Below are positions 52,660 to 62,409 of a stretch of DNA of 64,000 bases, piece after piece. Source of the stretch: Limnephilus marmoratus (lineage: Eukaryota; Arthropoda; Insecta; Trichoptera; Limnephilidae). The position numbers and the translations under genes were made by a program. Position 1 is the first letter of the stretch; the number at the start of each line of letters is the position of its first letter. The DNA lies in assembly GCA_917880885.1 (NCBI GenBank), contig OU862919.1, forward strand, positions 17,316,001 to 17,380,000, in the 5' to 3' direction. The notes under the pieces were generated by a model. That model had not been told where the DNA came from. It made no database searches and was given only the letters and a program-made list of their open reading frames with translations.

Positions 52660-53262
52660 TTCCTTTCAGGCTTGCGCGCGCACCGTCTGTCTCTGAAAGG
52701 AAAAGCTTCCGAAGACGCCGAGAGGTGTCACCGGCGTCCGCGTCGGGGTCTTTCCCTCAGTCTAGAACGACCGTACGTCGATAGCGGTTGTGCCGCGATC
52801 TCCTCTGCCTGCTCATCAGAAACCCTTTTCTTTGGCCTACGAACTCATTATACATGCAAACCCGTTGTCCTACGTGACCAAACGGCCTTTGGTTAATCCG
52901 CGAATGAACTAAAAGATTGATAGACCGATCAGAAAAAAAATTGACAGGAAACTTTCGAGTTGTTTACAAAACTGGTGTTTGTTTACGGAACCGTGCGCGA
53001 TTGGCTGCATTTTAATGTTTATAATCTTCATTGGCGGTGCATAGTTCGAATATTTTAGTGAGTCTTTTGTTATTTCCATGCATTTTGGCTTTATTACTAC
53101 GAATGCTTGATGTGTTAATGAAGATCGCGTATATTTTGGTTTTACTGTGGTGATTTGTTTACATTTTTGGTGATTTACTGCGTGATTCAAATCTGCAGGG
53201 ATTATTTAGTTTGGATTCGTGGTTTATCTAAGACACTTGGAATTCTACAGCCGAATCGTGAG
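52660..53262 (+). promoter_or_regulatory. Possible host promoter and first exon
   Basis: A short GC-rich island (52670-52880) follows a polypyrimidine-AG (TTTCCTTTCAG at 52660-52670) that resembles a splice acceptor. Downstream are two inverted CCAAT-type boxes (GATTGGCTGC at 53000, CATTGGCGGTG at 53030). An open AT-rich stretch ends at GTGAGTAAAT (53258), a good splice-donor match. A 74-codon frame (52672-52896) has no recognised domain. This is the window's most plausible trace of a host gene on the plus strand, but the evidence is signal-level only. Confidence 0.3.
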
Positions 53263-53316
53263 TAAATATTTATTATTTCGATGTTTACTATATTGTGAAT
53301 CCAATAATACGTTTTT

Positions 53317-53636
53317 TAAGTAAACTTTCAGGATGACCAGACACGCTTAATGTGAACCTTTTGATTCATCTTTATTACGATAAAAGATAACTATTTACAT
53401 TCGAGGAATGGAAAAAAGAATGAAAATTTGCTTTCGTCGCAAGGGATGGCAGCTAACAGCCATTTACAATAATTTAAGTACGTATTCTGCGATATATTGA
53501 ATTTAAATTTTGAATGCACTGTTTACCGTCGCCCCGAATGCAAATAGTTTTCTTTCGTAGTAATAAAGGTAAATCAAAAGGTTTTTTCTGAAAAATATTC
53601 CTGTTAAGCGTGTTCAGTCTTCCAGAAAGTTTACCT
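53317..53636. mobile_element. MITE with long imperfect TIRs
   Basis: The left AAACTTTCAGGATGACCAG, ACACGCTTAATGTG, AACCTTTTGATTCATCTTTA is inverted at 53560-53636 (TAAAGGTAAATCAAAAGGTT, TAAGCGTGTTCAGTCTTCC, AGAAAGTTT). The arms match with an extra 15-20 bp on the right side. The interior is AT-rich and non-coding. Confidence 0.75.
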
Positions 53637-53639
53637 GTT

Positions 53640-54190
53640 TTAAAATTATTAAATACCTATAGGTACATGAACTGTCATATCATTTGAATATAATTAATAA
53701 TTTCTTACACTATTATTCCAACAAAAATAAATAGGTAGGTAAATCATATAAATAAGATCATCCGCTTTATAAAAATACCTTGGCGTAGGTAGAAGAAGGA
53801 TTTTCTTACAATGGGGAAATTAATAGGAAGTGTTTTTATTTGACAAAATTTTGATATTTTGTCAATCTGCTAATGCAGTCTCACTGGCCGTAACTCAATC
53901 TACATTTTAATCGAGAAAAAGCTAGTCACATTATATTCGAATAGGCATCCAAATTTTCTTATTATTCACAGATTTACCTACCTATTTATAAAAAACCGAT
54001 TCTCGAACAAATAATATTTTTATATTAAAACCCATAAACATTTTATCGACTAATAAACGTAAAACTTAAATTAAATAATAAAATATGGATGTACGATTAG
54101 TCACATGTATACCAAAAACCACCCTTTTCCCTTTTGAAGAGCGACTATTTTCAACGGAAGCAATCTCCCCAAAATGCCTTCCTTTGGTAT
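53640..54190. other. No recognised feature
   Basis: AT-rich spacer. GTAGGTAGGTA-like short repeats only. Confidence 0.3.
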
Positions 54191-54194
54191 GATG

Positions 54195-54960
54195 CTTGGC
54201 GTAACTCTAAGTAACCAGTTCAGGTACGAGGGCTCCATCGAAGCCAGAATCAGATTAGCCTCTCAGAAGTTGGGCTTGCTGTACAGGGCCCGTAGATAAT
54301 TTAATAGTACACAACTGCTCACCCTAAACAAGTCGTCTTGCGTCCCACTGTTGAATTTGGTGCCATTTCTGGTCTGGATCTCCAAGGTACTTAAAGAAAA
54401 CTTTTGAATCTCTGCAGAAATGGGCGGTCCGTTTAATGGATTCCCCTGCTTACCAAACGAACTGCAATCTTTAGAGCATAGTCGTTAGGCGGGAATGGTA
54501 TCCCTGTTCTGCTGGTATTTCAATGGAAGTTGTTCCGAGGAACTAGCGTCATCGATCCCTTCGGCACCAGTCGGAAAATATGTCAAGCTCGCGCTCAACA
54601 TTCGTACACGGTCACCTTTAAGAATGGGTCATTTCTACGATTTGTTGAAGCGAACACTTTTGTAGCACCGTTGTGATTTGAAACTCCATGAAACCAAAAA
54701 TAGCGACACAATAAAGAGTCTAACACACACATTAATGATTTAGCCTGCAAGAGAATGAGGTAGTATAATCGGTCTCCTATTTATGCTGTGCTTCGTAGCC
54801 TTCCCACTCACGTCTACTTTAATTTTCTGAAGGTTTCTCTTTTACCGCTGTGAATTGCACTTATTTGATATTTTATCTTGAGTTCAACACTTCGGCTGTG
54901 AAACGATTTGCCAGCCTATATGTTTCCTGCCTCTTACAAACAAATATACTCCTGTAAATA
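54195..54960 (+). pseudogene. LINE C-terminus, old copy split by a MITE
   Basis: Frames together read GVTLSNQFRYEGSIEARIRL, ASQKLGLLYRARR, NSTQLLTL, LQSLEHSR, CSEELASSIPSAP up to about 54650, then SSTLRL and NDLPAYMFPASYK after 54880. Same protein as 34179-34760 but with many stops. The gap 54655-54866 is a family D MITE, so the LINE copy predates that insertion. Confidence 0.7.
54655..54866 (+). mobile_element. MITE family D copy inserted in LINE
   Basis: Left GAAGCGAACACTTTTGTAGC, ACCGTTGTGATTTGAAACTC, ATGAAACC. Right TTTAATTTTCTGAAGGTTTC, TCTTTTACCGCTGTGAATTG. Matches the copies at 4030 (inverted), 15630 and 26870. Confidence 0.65.
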
Positions 54961-54964
54961 TTTT

Positions 54965-55590
54965 TAATAAAATAAATATTTTTAATTAAGCTTTCACTCA
55001 ATTAGGCTTCATATATATTTATCAGAAAATGAGCCTCGCATCGTGTCGGTTAAACTTAATTAATTGATTTATTTAGCATTTTCGAAGTGTTGTCGGGTAG
55101 GTTAGATGCTTGATATAAAAATAGTTGCCGAACTTTCGGGAAATTGTTCGTGCGTCCCAATGAATTGTTGATTATTTTGTATATCCAGCGGTAAAGTACT
55201 AACATTAATTATGTGTCAGCCTTTATGATCAATAATTTTACCTGAACAGTCATATGAATTGTACAAAAAATGTAATGTTTCCAAGGCTGGCAGATATATT
55301 CAGTTCGGGGAATCAATATGTTGTACCGGCTTGGTATTTATGTGAACTATGGGGTACGATAATGCCAACACTTTCCTAGTAATTTGTTCTGAACAATGAA
55401 CTAATTTTCACATTGTTTGAATGAATTGTTCTTTGCCTTATTGTCTGTCTTTAGACATATTTCTCAATCTATTTAATTTGATCAACATTTACAAGAAGAC
55501 GGTAAAATTATCAAACAATAATTTCAGAATGGTAGGTACTCTCGTCCTGGTGAAAGACCACCATTTAATTACGAAACTTTATTTGAAATG
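54965..55590. other. No recognised feature
   Basis: AT-rich; no frames or repeat ends recognised. Confidence 0.3.
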
Positions 55591-55591
55591 T

Positions 55592-55735
55592 CATCATAAT
55601 CATCATCTTCTTCCCCTTATCCTATTCTGGTCGGGAACCCACTGCATCGACAAGGCTCCTCCATGCGTCCCTGTCTTGTGTTGCTTGTTCGGCACAAGAC
55701 AGACTCACAAACCCGGTCTGGGCTTGTGAGTTTAT
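55592..55735. repeat. Dispersed-repeat fragment with inverted CTTGTG/CACAAG
   Basis: ATCATCATCTTCTTCC, ATCCTATTCTGGTCGGG and CTCCATGCGTCCCTGTCTTG resemble the 3' end of a common insect LINE family. An imperfect stem-loop CTTGTGTTGCTTGTTCGGCACAAG lies at its right end. Family not determined. Confidence 0.4.
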
Positions 55736-55766
55736 TTTTAAACATATTTACAATAAGGAACTATTT

Positions 55767-56368
55767 TAATAAAATATGTTCATATAGATAAACGCTGATT
55801 CTGAATATATAAGTTTTATTAAATAATATTAAAAAGTCCATTTTTAATCGGGTCGTAAAAACACGCCGTCAAGTTGGCATTATTGAAATTTTAGTGGTGA
55901 CGTCACTGTTCGACGTGTCATGACGTCACCATAAAGTCATTGTGTGGGAATGTATGATGTGACACAAGCCATCGTATTAATTTATTCGTTTATTAACACA
56001 CTGTTTATAGAGATTTAGTTGTTGTGTTTATTGAAACATTATTGAGGCCTAAATAATGTTTCAAAAATAAATTATCTCTTTTTAGTTTATCTCTATTATT
56101 GAAATTGAAAATATTCAAACACTACTGCACAAAAAAAATAGTTGTGCTACTTCTTACTACTTCGAATACTTCGAACGGAATTCAAAATGGCGGCAGTTGA
56201 TCAGCTGATTGTCCGATTCTATATTAATTTTTCAGGAGTGATGACGTCACACGATTCACCATTCATACGGTGGTTTTAGGGGGATCTTGAAAAATTAAAA
56301 CTTTGACAATTATTTTAACTATTAAAACTAACTCTAAAAATAAAAACAAAAATTCAGTTATTTAAGTT
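55767..56368 (+). repeat. 600-bp duplicated unit, copy 1
   Basis: Colinear with 58107-58802: AAATATGTTCATA, GAATATATAAGTTTTATT, TTTTTAATCGGGTCGTAAA, CATTGTGTGGGAATGTATGA, TGACACAAGCCATCGTATTA, ATTCAAAATGGCGGCAGT, TTTTTCAGGAGTGATGACGTCA. It contains three TGACGTCA-core sites (about 55899, 55921 and 56242). No coding frame. It may be a transposon copy or a local duplication. Confidence 0.85.
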
Positions 56369-56679
56369 AGAAGGTCATTATTCATTAACAAAAATTAGAC
56401 TAGAGTTCTCTATTACATTCCAAGATTGATAAAATTTTTCAAACTTGACTTTAAAATCACTGCCAACATGAGTTGAAAACCCCCCTTTTCCCTCCCCTTA
56501 AAGTAATGAAAGTTTGTTCACTTGACGTTCACAATAAGAGGAAAATTGCTGTATACGTCTGTTTAAAAAAAAACTTTGATTAAAGTCCGGGAAAGGCCAG
56601 GGATGTCAGTTAGTAATTTATGAAGTTGTTATTTATTTGGTAGATTTTGTAAGAAATTAAAAAAAATGGGATTACATAC

Positions 56680-57128
56680 AAACTTGGGAGGCGGCTATGG
56701 GTACCGCCGCCCCAGGAACCATTTATTGGATAACCAACACATCCGCCATAAGTCACCCCAAGCGGTTCGCTACGTTTGGTGACTTAGCAGGGGTGCCCGG
56801 TTTCTTTGGGTGAGGTTTGTCCGGCTCTTGGCGGCGGATGCGTCTGCCTACCAGCTGCATGGCAGGCTGGATCGGTTGAAGGAGACCCTTTGACTTCTCC
56901 AGCCGTACTCTCTCGGGACATCGTCTTGCACCGCAGTGGGAGGGATGAATTCACGTCCTTCACTTCTGGACACACTGACCCCCAGATTCTTACCCACCCA
57001 TAATACCCTTTTCCTTCCCAGAACTTCCTCTCCTTTCTTTCCTAAAAAGACCCTCCACACAGCATCCCCAAAGATGACATAGGCCTTGAATGGAATTATT
57101 TTCCTAAGTGCCTCCTGCGTGGAGCTAA
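56680..57128 (+). mobile_element. Family B copy, full length, plus orientation
   Basis: Head AACTTGGGAGGCGGCTATGG, GTACCGCCGCCCCAGGAACC, TTATTGGATAACCAACAC. Middle GGTGACTTAGCAGGGGTGCC, TTGGCGGCGGATGCGTCTGC, AGCCGTACTCTCTCGGGAC. Tail CTTCCCAGAACTTCC, AAAAAGACCCTCCACACAGC, then the inner hairpin and TCCTGCGTGGAGCTAA. The terminal frames within are low-significance shadows. Confidence 0.8.
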
Positions 57129-57129
57129 C

Positions 57130-58100
57130 GTTATAAAAAACCCAATAGAATTTAATAATAGAAAAACTGTAGGACTTGTGCCTTTTTTGTTTTAAGTTGT
57201 ACCATGTCGGTGCACATTTTACTAGTATGAACTCGGTTGTTTGTTGGTAAATGACAATTCTCTTGTGGTATTCACAAAAATAAATCTCAACACACCGTCA
57301 CGTTTTTAGGATTCAGATCGGTAATGTATAAAATAACTGTCCAAATAAAATTCCAAATCCTTCGACTTCAGTCTTGCTCCAAAACCATAACCTTTTCTAT
57401 GAACCACATTAACTTAAAACTTCCAGTGTAAATATGACTGTTAATTCTAATATTTTTGGTTGAAATATTATCTGCATGTCATAATTTGAATGCCGGATGT
57501 CAATATGTTTGAAAACGGAAATAATAAAATGACATTTACTAATGGATCGAGGGAAGGCACTTTGTTCGTGGGGTAGCTTCAACCCTACCTGTTATGTGTG
57601 GGAGTAACAAGCAAAATGTACCTAATATATTTGAGTGCTCTGTGACCCAAAACAATGACCTCTTTATCGCAATCATTCAATATTTAATGTGAAAAATCCA
57701 TAATTTTATAAAATAAGGTTAGCATAAAAATTGAAATGCGTGTCATGTCCGTGTGATAAAAGCCCATGCAGACACTTTCAGGAATTCATAATAAAATATC
57801 ATGTTAAAATAAATATGGGTAAATAATGATTTACAGTAAAAAAATACTAGCCTTGTGAACAGTAGACCACGCCAGTCTTGCCACCCAAAATATGTTTCTG
57901 ATTGTCTCTTATTAACAATCAAAACCAAAATTTCCTCTGAAATAATATGTAAGATTTATAAGTAGGTACTCAAACACATACCTACTTAATTTTAAACCAT
58001 ATATATTTTATGTAACATTAAAAATATTCAAATAAGGGATTATACAATCTGTCCAAAGAAATGTCACCATAATGACAATAAGGAACTCCAGTGAAAAATA
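57130..58100. other. No recognised feature
   Basis: AT-rich, frames short. Separates the full-length family B copy from the second copy of the 600-bp duplication. Confidence 0.3.
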
Positions 58101-58106
58101 TTCTGG

Positions 58107-58802
58107 CTTTAAAAAATATGTTCATACAGACTAATAAACGCTGAATATATAAGTTTTATTTAATAATATTAAACGCAGAGCTTTTAAAAAATTATTAAAA
58201 AGTCCGTTTTTAATCGGGTCGTAAATACACGCTGTCAAGTTGACGTCACTATTCGACGTATCGTAACGTCACTGTAAAGTCATTGTATGGGAATGTATGA
58301 TATGACACAAGCCATCGTATTAATTTATTCGTTTATTTACATACTGCTTATGGAGATTTAGTTGTTGTGTTTATTGAAACTTATTTAGGCCTAAATAATG
58401 TTGGATGGACACTGCAACGATGTCCGAAACGTTGGCTAAAGAAGGAGGTAGCGCAACACGGCATAACACCCCAAAAACAAATAACGAAAATGCTTTTGGC
58501 CGTGAAAATCTTAAAACTTAACGTATCTCTTATTAGTTTATCTCTATTATTGAAAATATTCAAAAACTACTGCACACAAAAAATAGTAATGTTATTTCTA
58601 GGGAGAATACTTCGAACAACGGAATTCAAAATGGCGGCAGTAGGTCAGCTGATTGCCCGATCCTATACTAATTTTTCAGGAGTGATGACGTCAAACGATT
58701 CACCATGGTTTCTGGGGGGTTCTGAAAAACAAAAACTTTGACAATTATTTTAACTATTAAAACTTACTCTAAAAATAAAAATGCAGTTATTTAAGTTAAA
58801 AA
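58107..58802 (+). repeat. 600-bp duplicated unit, copy 2, with family C insertion
   Basis: Matches 55767-56368 except for about 120 bp (58393-58512) of family C fold-back repeat inserted after CTAAATAATGTT. The first two TGACGTCA sites are mutated here (TGACGTCACT kept, then CGTAACGTCACT), while GATGACGTCA at 58686 is kept. Confidence 0.85.
58393..58512 (+). repeat. Family C fold-back repeat, partial copy
   Basis: GGATGGACACTGCAACGATG, TCCGAAACGTTGGCTAAAG, CACGGCATAACACCCCAAAA, TTTTGGCCGTGAAAATCTT. The 5' part with CTGATGAT is missing. Confidence 0.7.
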
Positions 58803-58804
58803 TA

Positions 58805-59370
58805 AATAAAAAATGGACTGGAGTACTCTATTCTTTTTATAAACTTTCTTTAGGCCGGTAGGTATCATAATATTGATTATTCCGATTTGGCATCTCGTAG
58901 TAGGAACCACGACCATACGAATTCTGGCGGGATAAATGTGTAGTATCCAACACGGTCGCCATCTTGAACTGGAAATAGAACGAAACAAACAAATTTACAG
59001 ACAGATGAAATACTAAATGGTCTAGTTAAAACAAGACTTCGGTGCGCTCGCACTCAGTCAATTATGACTTAAACATTTTATTCACATAGAACAACACACT
59101 AAACGATAATTTTGAATATAGTTAATTTTACCTTTATGGTTATCCGCAATTTAAAAAAAAATAATTATTCAACAACCATCAACGCTCCTAACGTTATTCT
59201 TGTACTGATTAGGACGTAAGTACGGAATAATGTGGAGACATGGACAACTATGGTGAAGTCATCAATTATTGTGTGTAGCGTTTAACGGAGTCCGCTTTGG
59301 CGAGAAATAAACTGCCACAATCAGACGGTGAAATAGTTTTAGTTTTATGAATAAAATAAATTTACCATCT
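58805..59370. other. No recognised gene
   Basis: AT-rich. A GGCATCTCGTAGTAGGAACC block near 58890 is mildly GC-rich but shows no frame worth reporting. Confidence 0.3.
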
Positions 59371-59375
59371 ATATA

Positions 59376-59816
59376 CAGGGTGTAACAGGACGTACCCGAG
59401 GGATTTTAATCAGCGATTCCTAAGCATATTTGGAGTAAAAAATGTACATGTCGTTTTGAAGTCCGATGACACTTTTTTCTATTAAAAACAACAAAAAAAA
59501 TGTTTCAATCACATGTCGCTCCTGTTCCCATCGATATGGGATATATCCCGTCGCGATGGGTGTGAGTGATTCGCGCGCAGTTTCGTGTATTAACATGCTC
59601 TTAGAACGAGACGCAACGCTTATAAAATGACCGCTAGGCTGTAAACGCGCCACCTTCCTAACTAGTCAGTTGCGACGTGTGATGGAAATATTTTTAATGT
59701 TTTTAATGGAAAAAAAATGTCATCGGTCAGAAAAATGACATGTACATTTTTTACTCCAAATATGCTCAGGAATCGCTGGTTACAATCCCTCGGGTACTTC
59801 CTGTTACATCCTATAT
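59376..59816. mobile_element. MITE with about 70-bp TIRs
   Basis: Left AGGGTGTAACAGGACGTACC, CGAGGGATTTTAATCAGCGA, TTTGGAGTAAAAAATGTACA is inverted at 59745-59816 (TGTACATTTTTTACTCCAAA, TCGCTGGTTACAATCCCTCG, GGTACTTCCTGTTACATCCT). The TATATAC flanks suggest TA-type insertion. A damaged relative lies at 780-1072. Confidence 0.85.
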
Positions 59817-59819
59817 ATA

Positions 59820-60163
59820 CAGGATGTCCGGGAGTAAAGTGCATGAACTTCGGGAGGTGATTCTACATGATATTACAAGTAAAAAGTTAAATAACTTTTT
59901 TCGAAAATTCAACTTTTAGGGGTAGTTTTTTTGGTAAAAAGACAAAATTAGAGCGTGTGCGGCCAGCTTTATTATTTTCCGCTGTTGCGAAACGGGCCAA
60001 TCAGCAAGTAAGAGGGTACCTCACACTAAGGATTTTCAGTAGGTACGTCTTTTTGTATGGGAAAAAAATGTTGGAATTTCGGAAAAAGTTGTTAATCTGT
60101 TTTACTACTACCATCATGTAGAATCACCTCCCGAAGTTAATGCACTTTATCCCCGGACACCTG
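59820..60163. mobile_element. Second MITE with about 50-bp TIRs, directly adjacent
   Basis: CAGGATGTCCGGGAGTAAAG, TGCATGAACTTCGGGAGGTG, ATTCTACATGAT is inverted at 60113-60163 (ATCATGTAGAATCACCTCCC, GAAGTTAATGCACTTTATCC, CCGGACACCTG). TATA flanks both ends. Abuts the previous MITE within 4 bp. Confidence 0.87.
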
Positions 60164-60169
60164 TATATA

Positions 60170-60712
60170 TTGAATAATCTCAACGTATCGGCTTTGGTGT
60201 CAAATAAAGTTTTTTTTTAAAGAGATTTAATTTTACTTTTATTACTTTGTGTTTTTTATTTACAAAAGTTTAAAAATATTTTCTTACCACTGTAATGGTT
60301 TACAATTGGCTAAATTTGAAGAACAGAAGTTATCAGAAATGATACGATAACATAAAAAATTCTATATGTATGTTTTAAACATACAAATTGTTAGGCTAAA
60401 AATGACGATATCTTCGTATATTTATTTGTAAGCGAGGAATTTACGAGTTTGCCACATAATTTGTTTGTTAATCGTGACATTGAAATAGGTCCTTATGTCT
60501 AGTGAGTCGAGTAGTTACCCTTAAATTGACTAATTGGCATGATTGTTTTGTTTTTAACCACGTTATAAGAATTTATATATATTGCAACTAGTTTCAGTTG
60601 TTTCCAAACCGTGTTTAGGATAGTGTTATTCCGATGAAAGTATGGATTTATGCTATAACTGAAACTAGTTGACGTTATGTATATGTCGTAGACCGATCCT
60701 AAAATCAGGTAA
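60170..60712. other. No recognised feature
   Basis: AT-rich. GAAACTAGTTGACG and CAACTAGTTTCAG (60593-60670) form a small inverted pair around 60 bp. Confidence 0.3.
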
Positions 60713-61625
60713 TTTATTTATTTATTTATTTAACGCCTAAAGGGCTTTTACATTTTGGTAGTACAAATAATTCATGACAGATTATTTTTAAACATATACA
60801 GAAATAATAAAAATAAAATTTGATAAAAAAGCACGCAAGTCATAAAAATACAAAAATACAGCGATTTCATAGGTTTTCAGAAAAAACAGATAGGTTTAGG
60901 AATAATTTTGGAATAAGTTTTTCACAATATCAACAAATTTCGCCAAGTTTATGCTAAATATGTCAATATCACCTAAGTATTGATTTCCCATAGTGTGAAA
61001 TCGTTGTATCGGAGAGTGGGCAATGTAGTTCAGCTTATGAATGCTACAGTAGAATAGTGTATTTTGTCGTGTAGTAACTGTCGGTATTCGTAAGTTTATG
61101 AGTTGCAGTAGTTCGCAACAGTCAAATTTAGAGTTAAGTATTTTGAATAAAAATGTTAAGCCGTTTATTTTACGTCTGTCTTCTAGTGTGTGTATTTTTA
61201 AAATATTTAATAATAAATTATATTTCAAGTCTTGTAGTGGGATATTTAATTTAAAATTTGTAAAACGCAGAAATTTTTTTTTGTATTCGCTCAATGTTAT
61301 TAATTTATTAATGTGAATTTTGTAAGATGGAGACCAAACTACCGAGTTATATTCCATTAGGCTTCTAACTAGAGATACATATAATATAAGGTAGATCACT
61401 ATATGCCGCCATTTCACGATGCGGCAGATCATGATGTGACATATAAGGTAGATCACTATATGCCGCCATTTCACGATGCGGCAGATCATGATGTGACTAG
61501 GCGCATCATGATCTGCCTGATTTAACGATCGGCCTACGACATTATTTTTCTGTTTATTTTTCCCATTATATCTACATATATACATTTCAAAAGTAATTTT
61601 AATGTTTTCTAAATATGAATTGATA
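60713..61625 (-). pseudogene. Jockey/CR1-like LINE 3' end, minus strand, largely open
   Basis: The minus-strand frame is open from 61708 to 60896. From about residue 108 it reads LYVSLVRSLMEYNSVVWSPS, YKIHINKLITL, FLRFTNFKLNIPLQDLKYNL, LNILKIHTLEDRRKINGLTF, FKILNSKFDCCELLQLINLR. This is the C-terminal third of a LINE polymerase. The 3' UTR ends at a (TAAA)n tail (60715-60732). The first 100 codons are not LINE-like and include a 57-bp tandem duplication (61386 and 61443, encoding CHIMICRIVKWRHIVIYLI), so the ATG is fortuitous. The open C-terminal part suggests a fairly young copy. Confidence 0.7.
61386..61500. repeat. 57-bp tandem duplication
   Basis: ATAAGGTAGATCACTATATG, CCGCCATTTCACGATGCGGC, AGATCATGATGTGAC occurs twice in perfect tandem, followed by an inverted piece (GCGCATCATGATCTGCC). 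Confidence 0.9.
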
Positions 61626-61894
61626 TATATTCGCCGGTAATTTTGTAATATTAACATATATTTCGTTCTGATGATGTAACAGTTATTCCGAAATCGGTCA
61701 AAACACACATTCGTTTAAACAAAATCATATAGATCATATGAAAACTGTGTACATCTCTTAGGGACCAACCGGTTACACCGGGAGGGGGACGGGACTAGAC
61801 ATTTTGTGACAAGGGGTATGGGGGTCATCAGCTTTGTGACGTCACATGCACAAAATGACTGCGACACATTTGACTGCCACAAAAATATTTTCCA

Positions 61895-62040
61895 TATCCC
61901 ATTACGCCCCCTCCGTCGTGGTTTCCCATTACGCCCCCTCTCCTTTGTGATATCCCGTTACGCTCCCTCTCCGTTGTGGTATCCCGTTACGCCCCCTCTC
62001 CGTTCTGGTATTCCGTTACGCCCCCTCCGTTGTGGTGAAT
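61895..62040. repeat. About 29-bp tandem repeat, 5 units
   Basis: Units of (C/T)CCGTTACGCCCCCTCTCCG then TTGTGGTAT, with length variation. A 19-base G run follows at 62168-62186. Confidence 0.9.
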
Positions 62041-62409
62041 ACGACCGTGACTATATTAAATGTTGACGAAAAACTATGATTTTTACATGTAAAATTGCAA
62101 AATATGTAACGTCATTCTAGGAAGGAGGGGTCGCACAAATGTGTCGATGTGTGACTGGGACGGGGACGGGGGGGGGGGGGGGGGGGTCAAAAAATTATGA
62201 ACTTCGTGTGACATAATTTATGGATGGCCCCTTATTTAATCAAAATTATCAACACGATTCGAAAACCAATGCTTCCCCTTCGTCAGGATAAAATGTATTT
62301 TTTAATTAACATGGCGCCACAACGTTAATTTGAACAAAGAAGAAAAAATGTTTCATTTTAAAACAAAGCAATTTTCTTCTTCTAACAGAGCAAACTTATT
62401 TTGTGGCAC

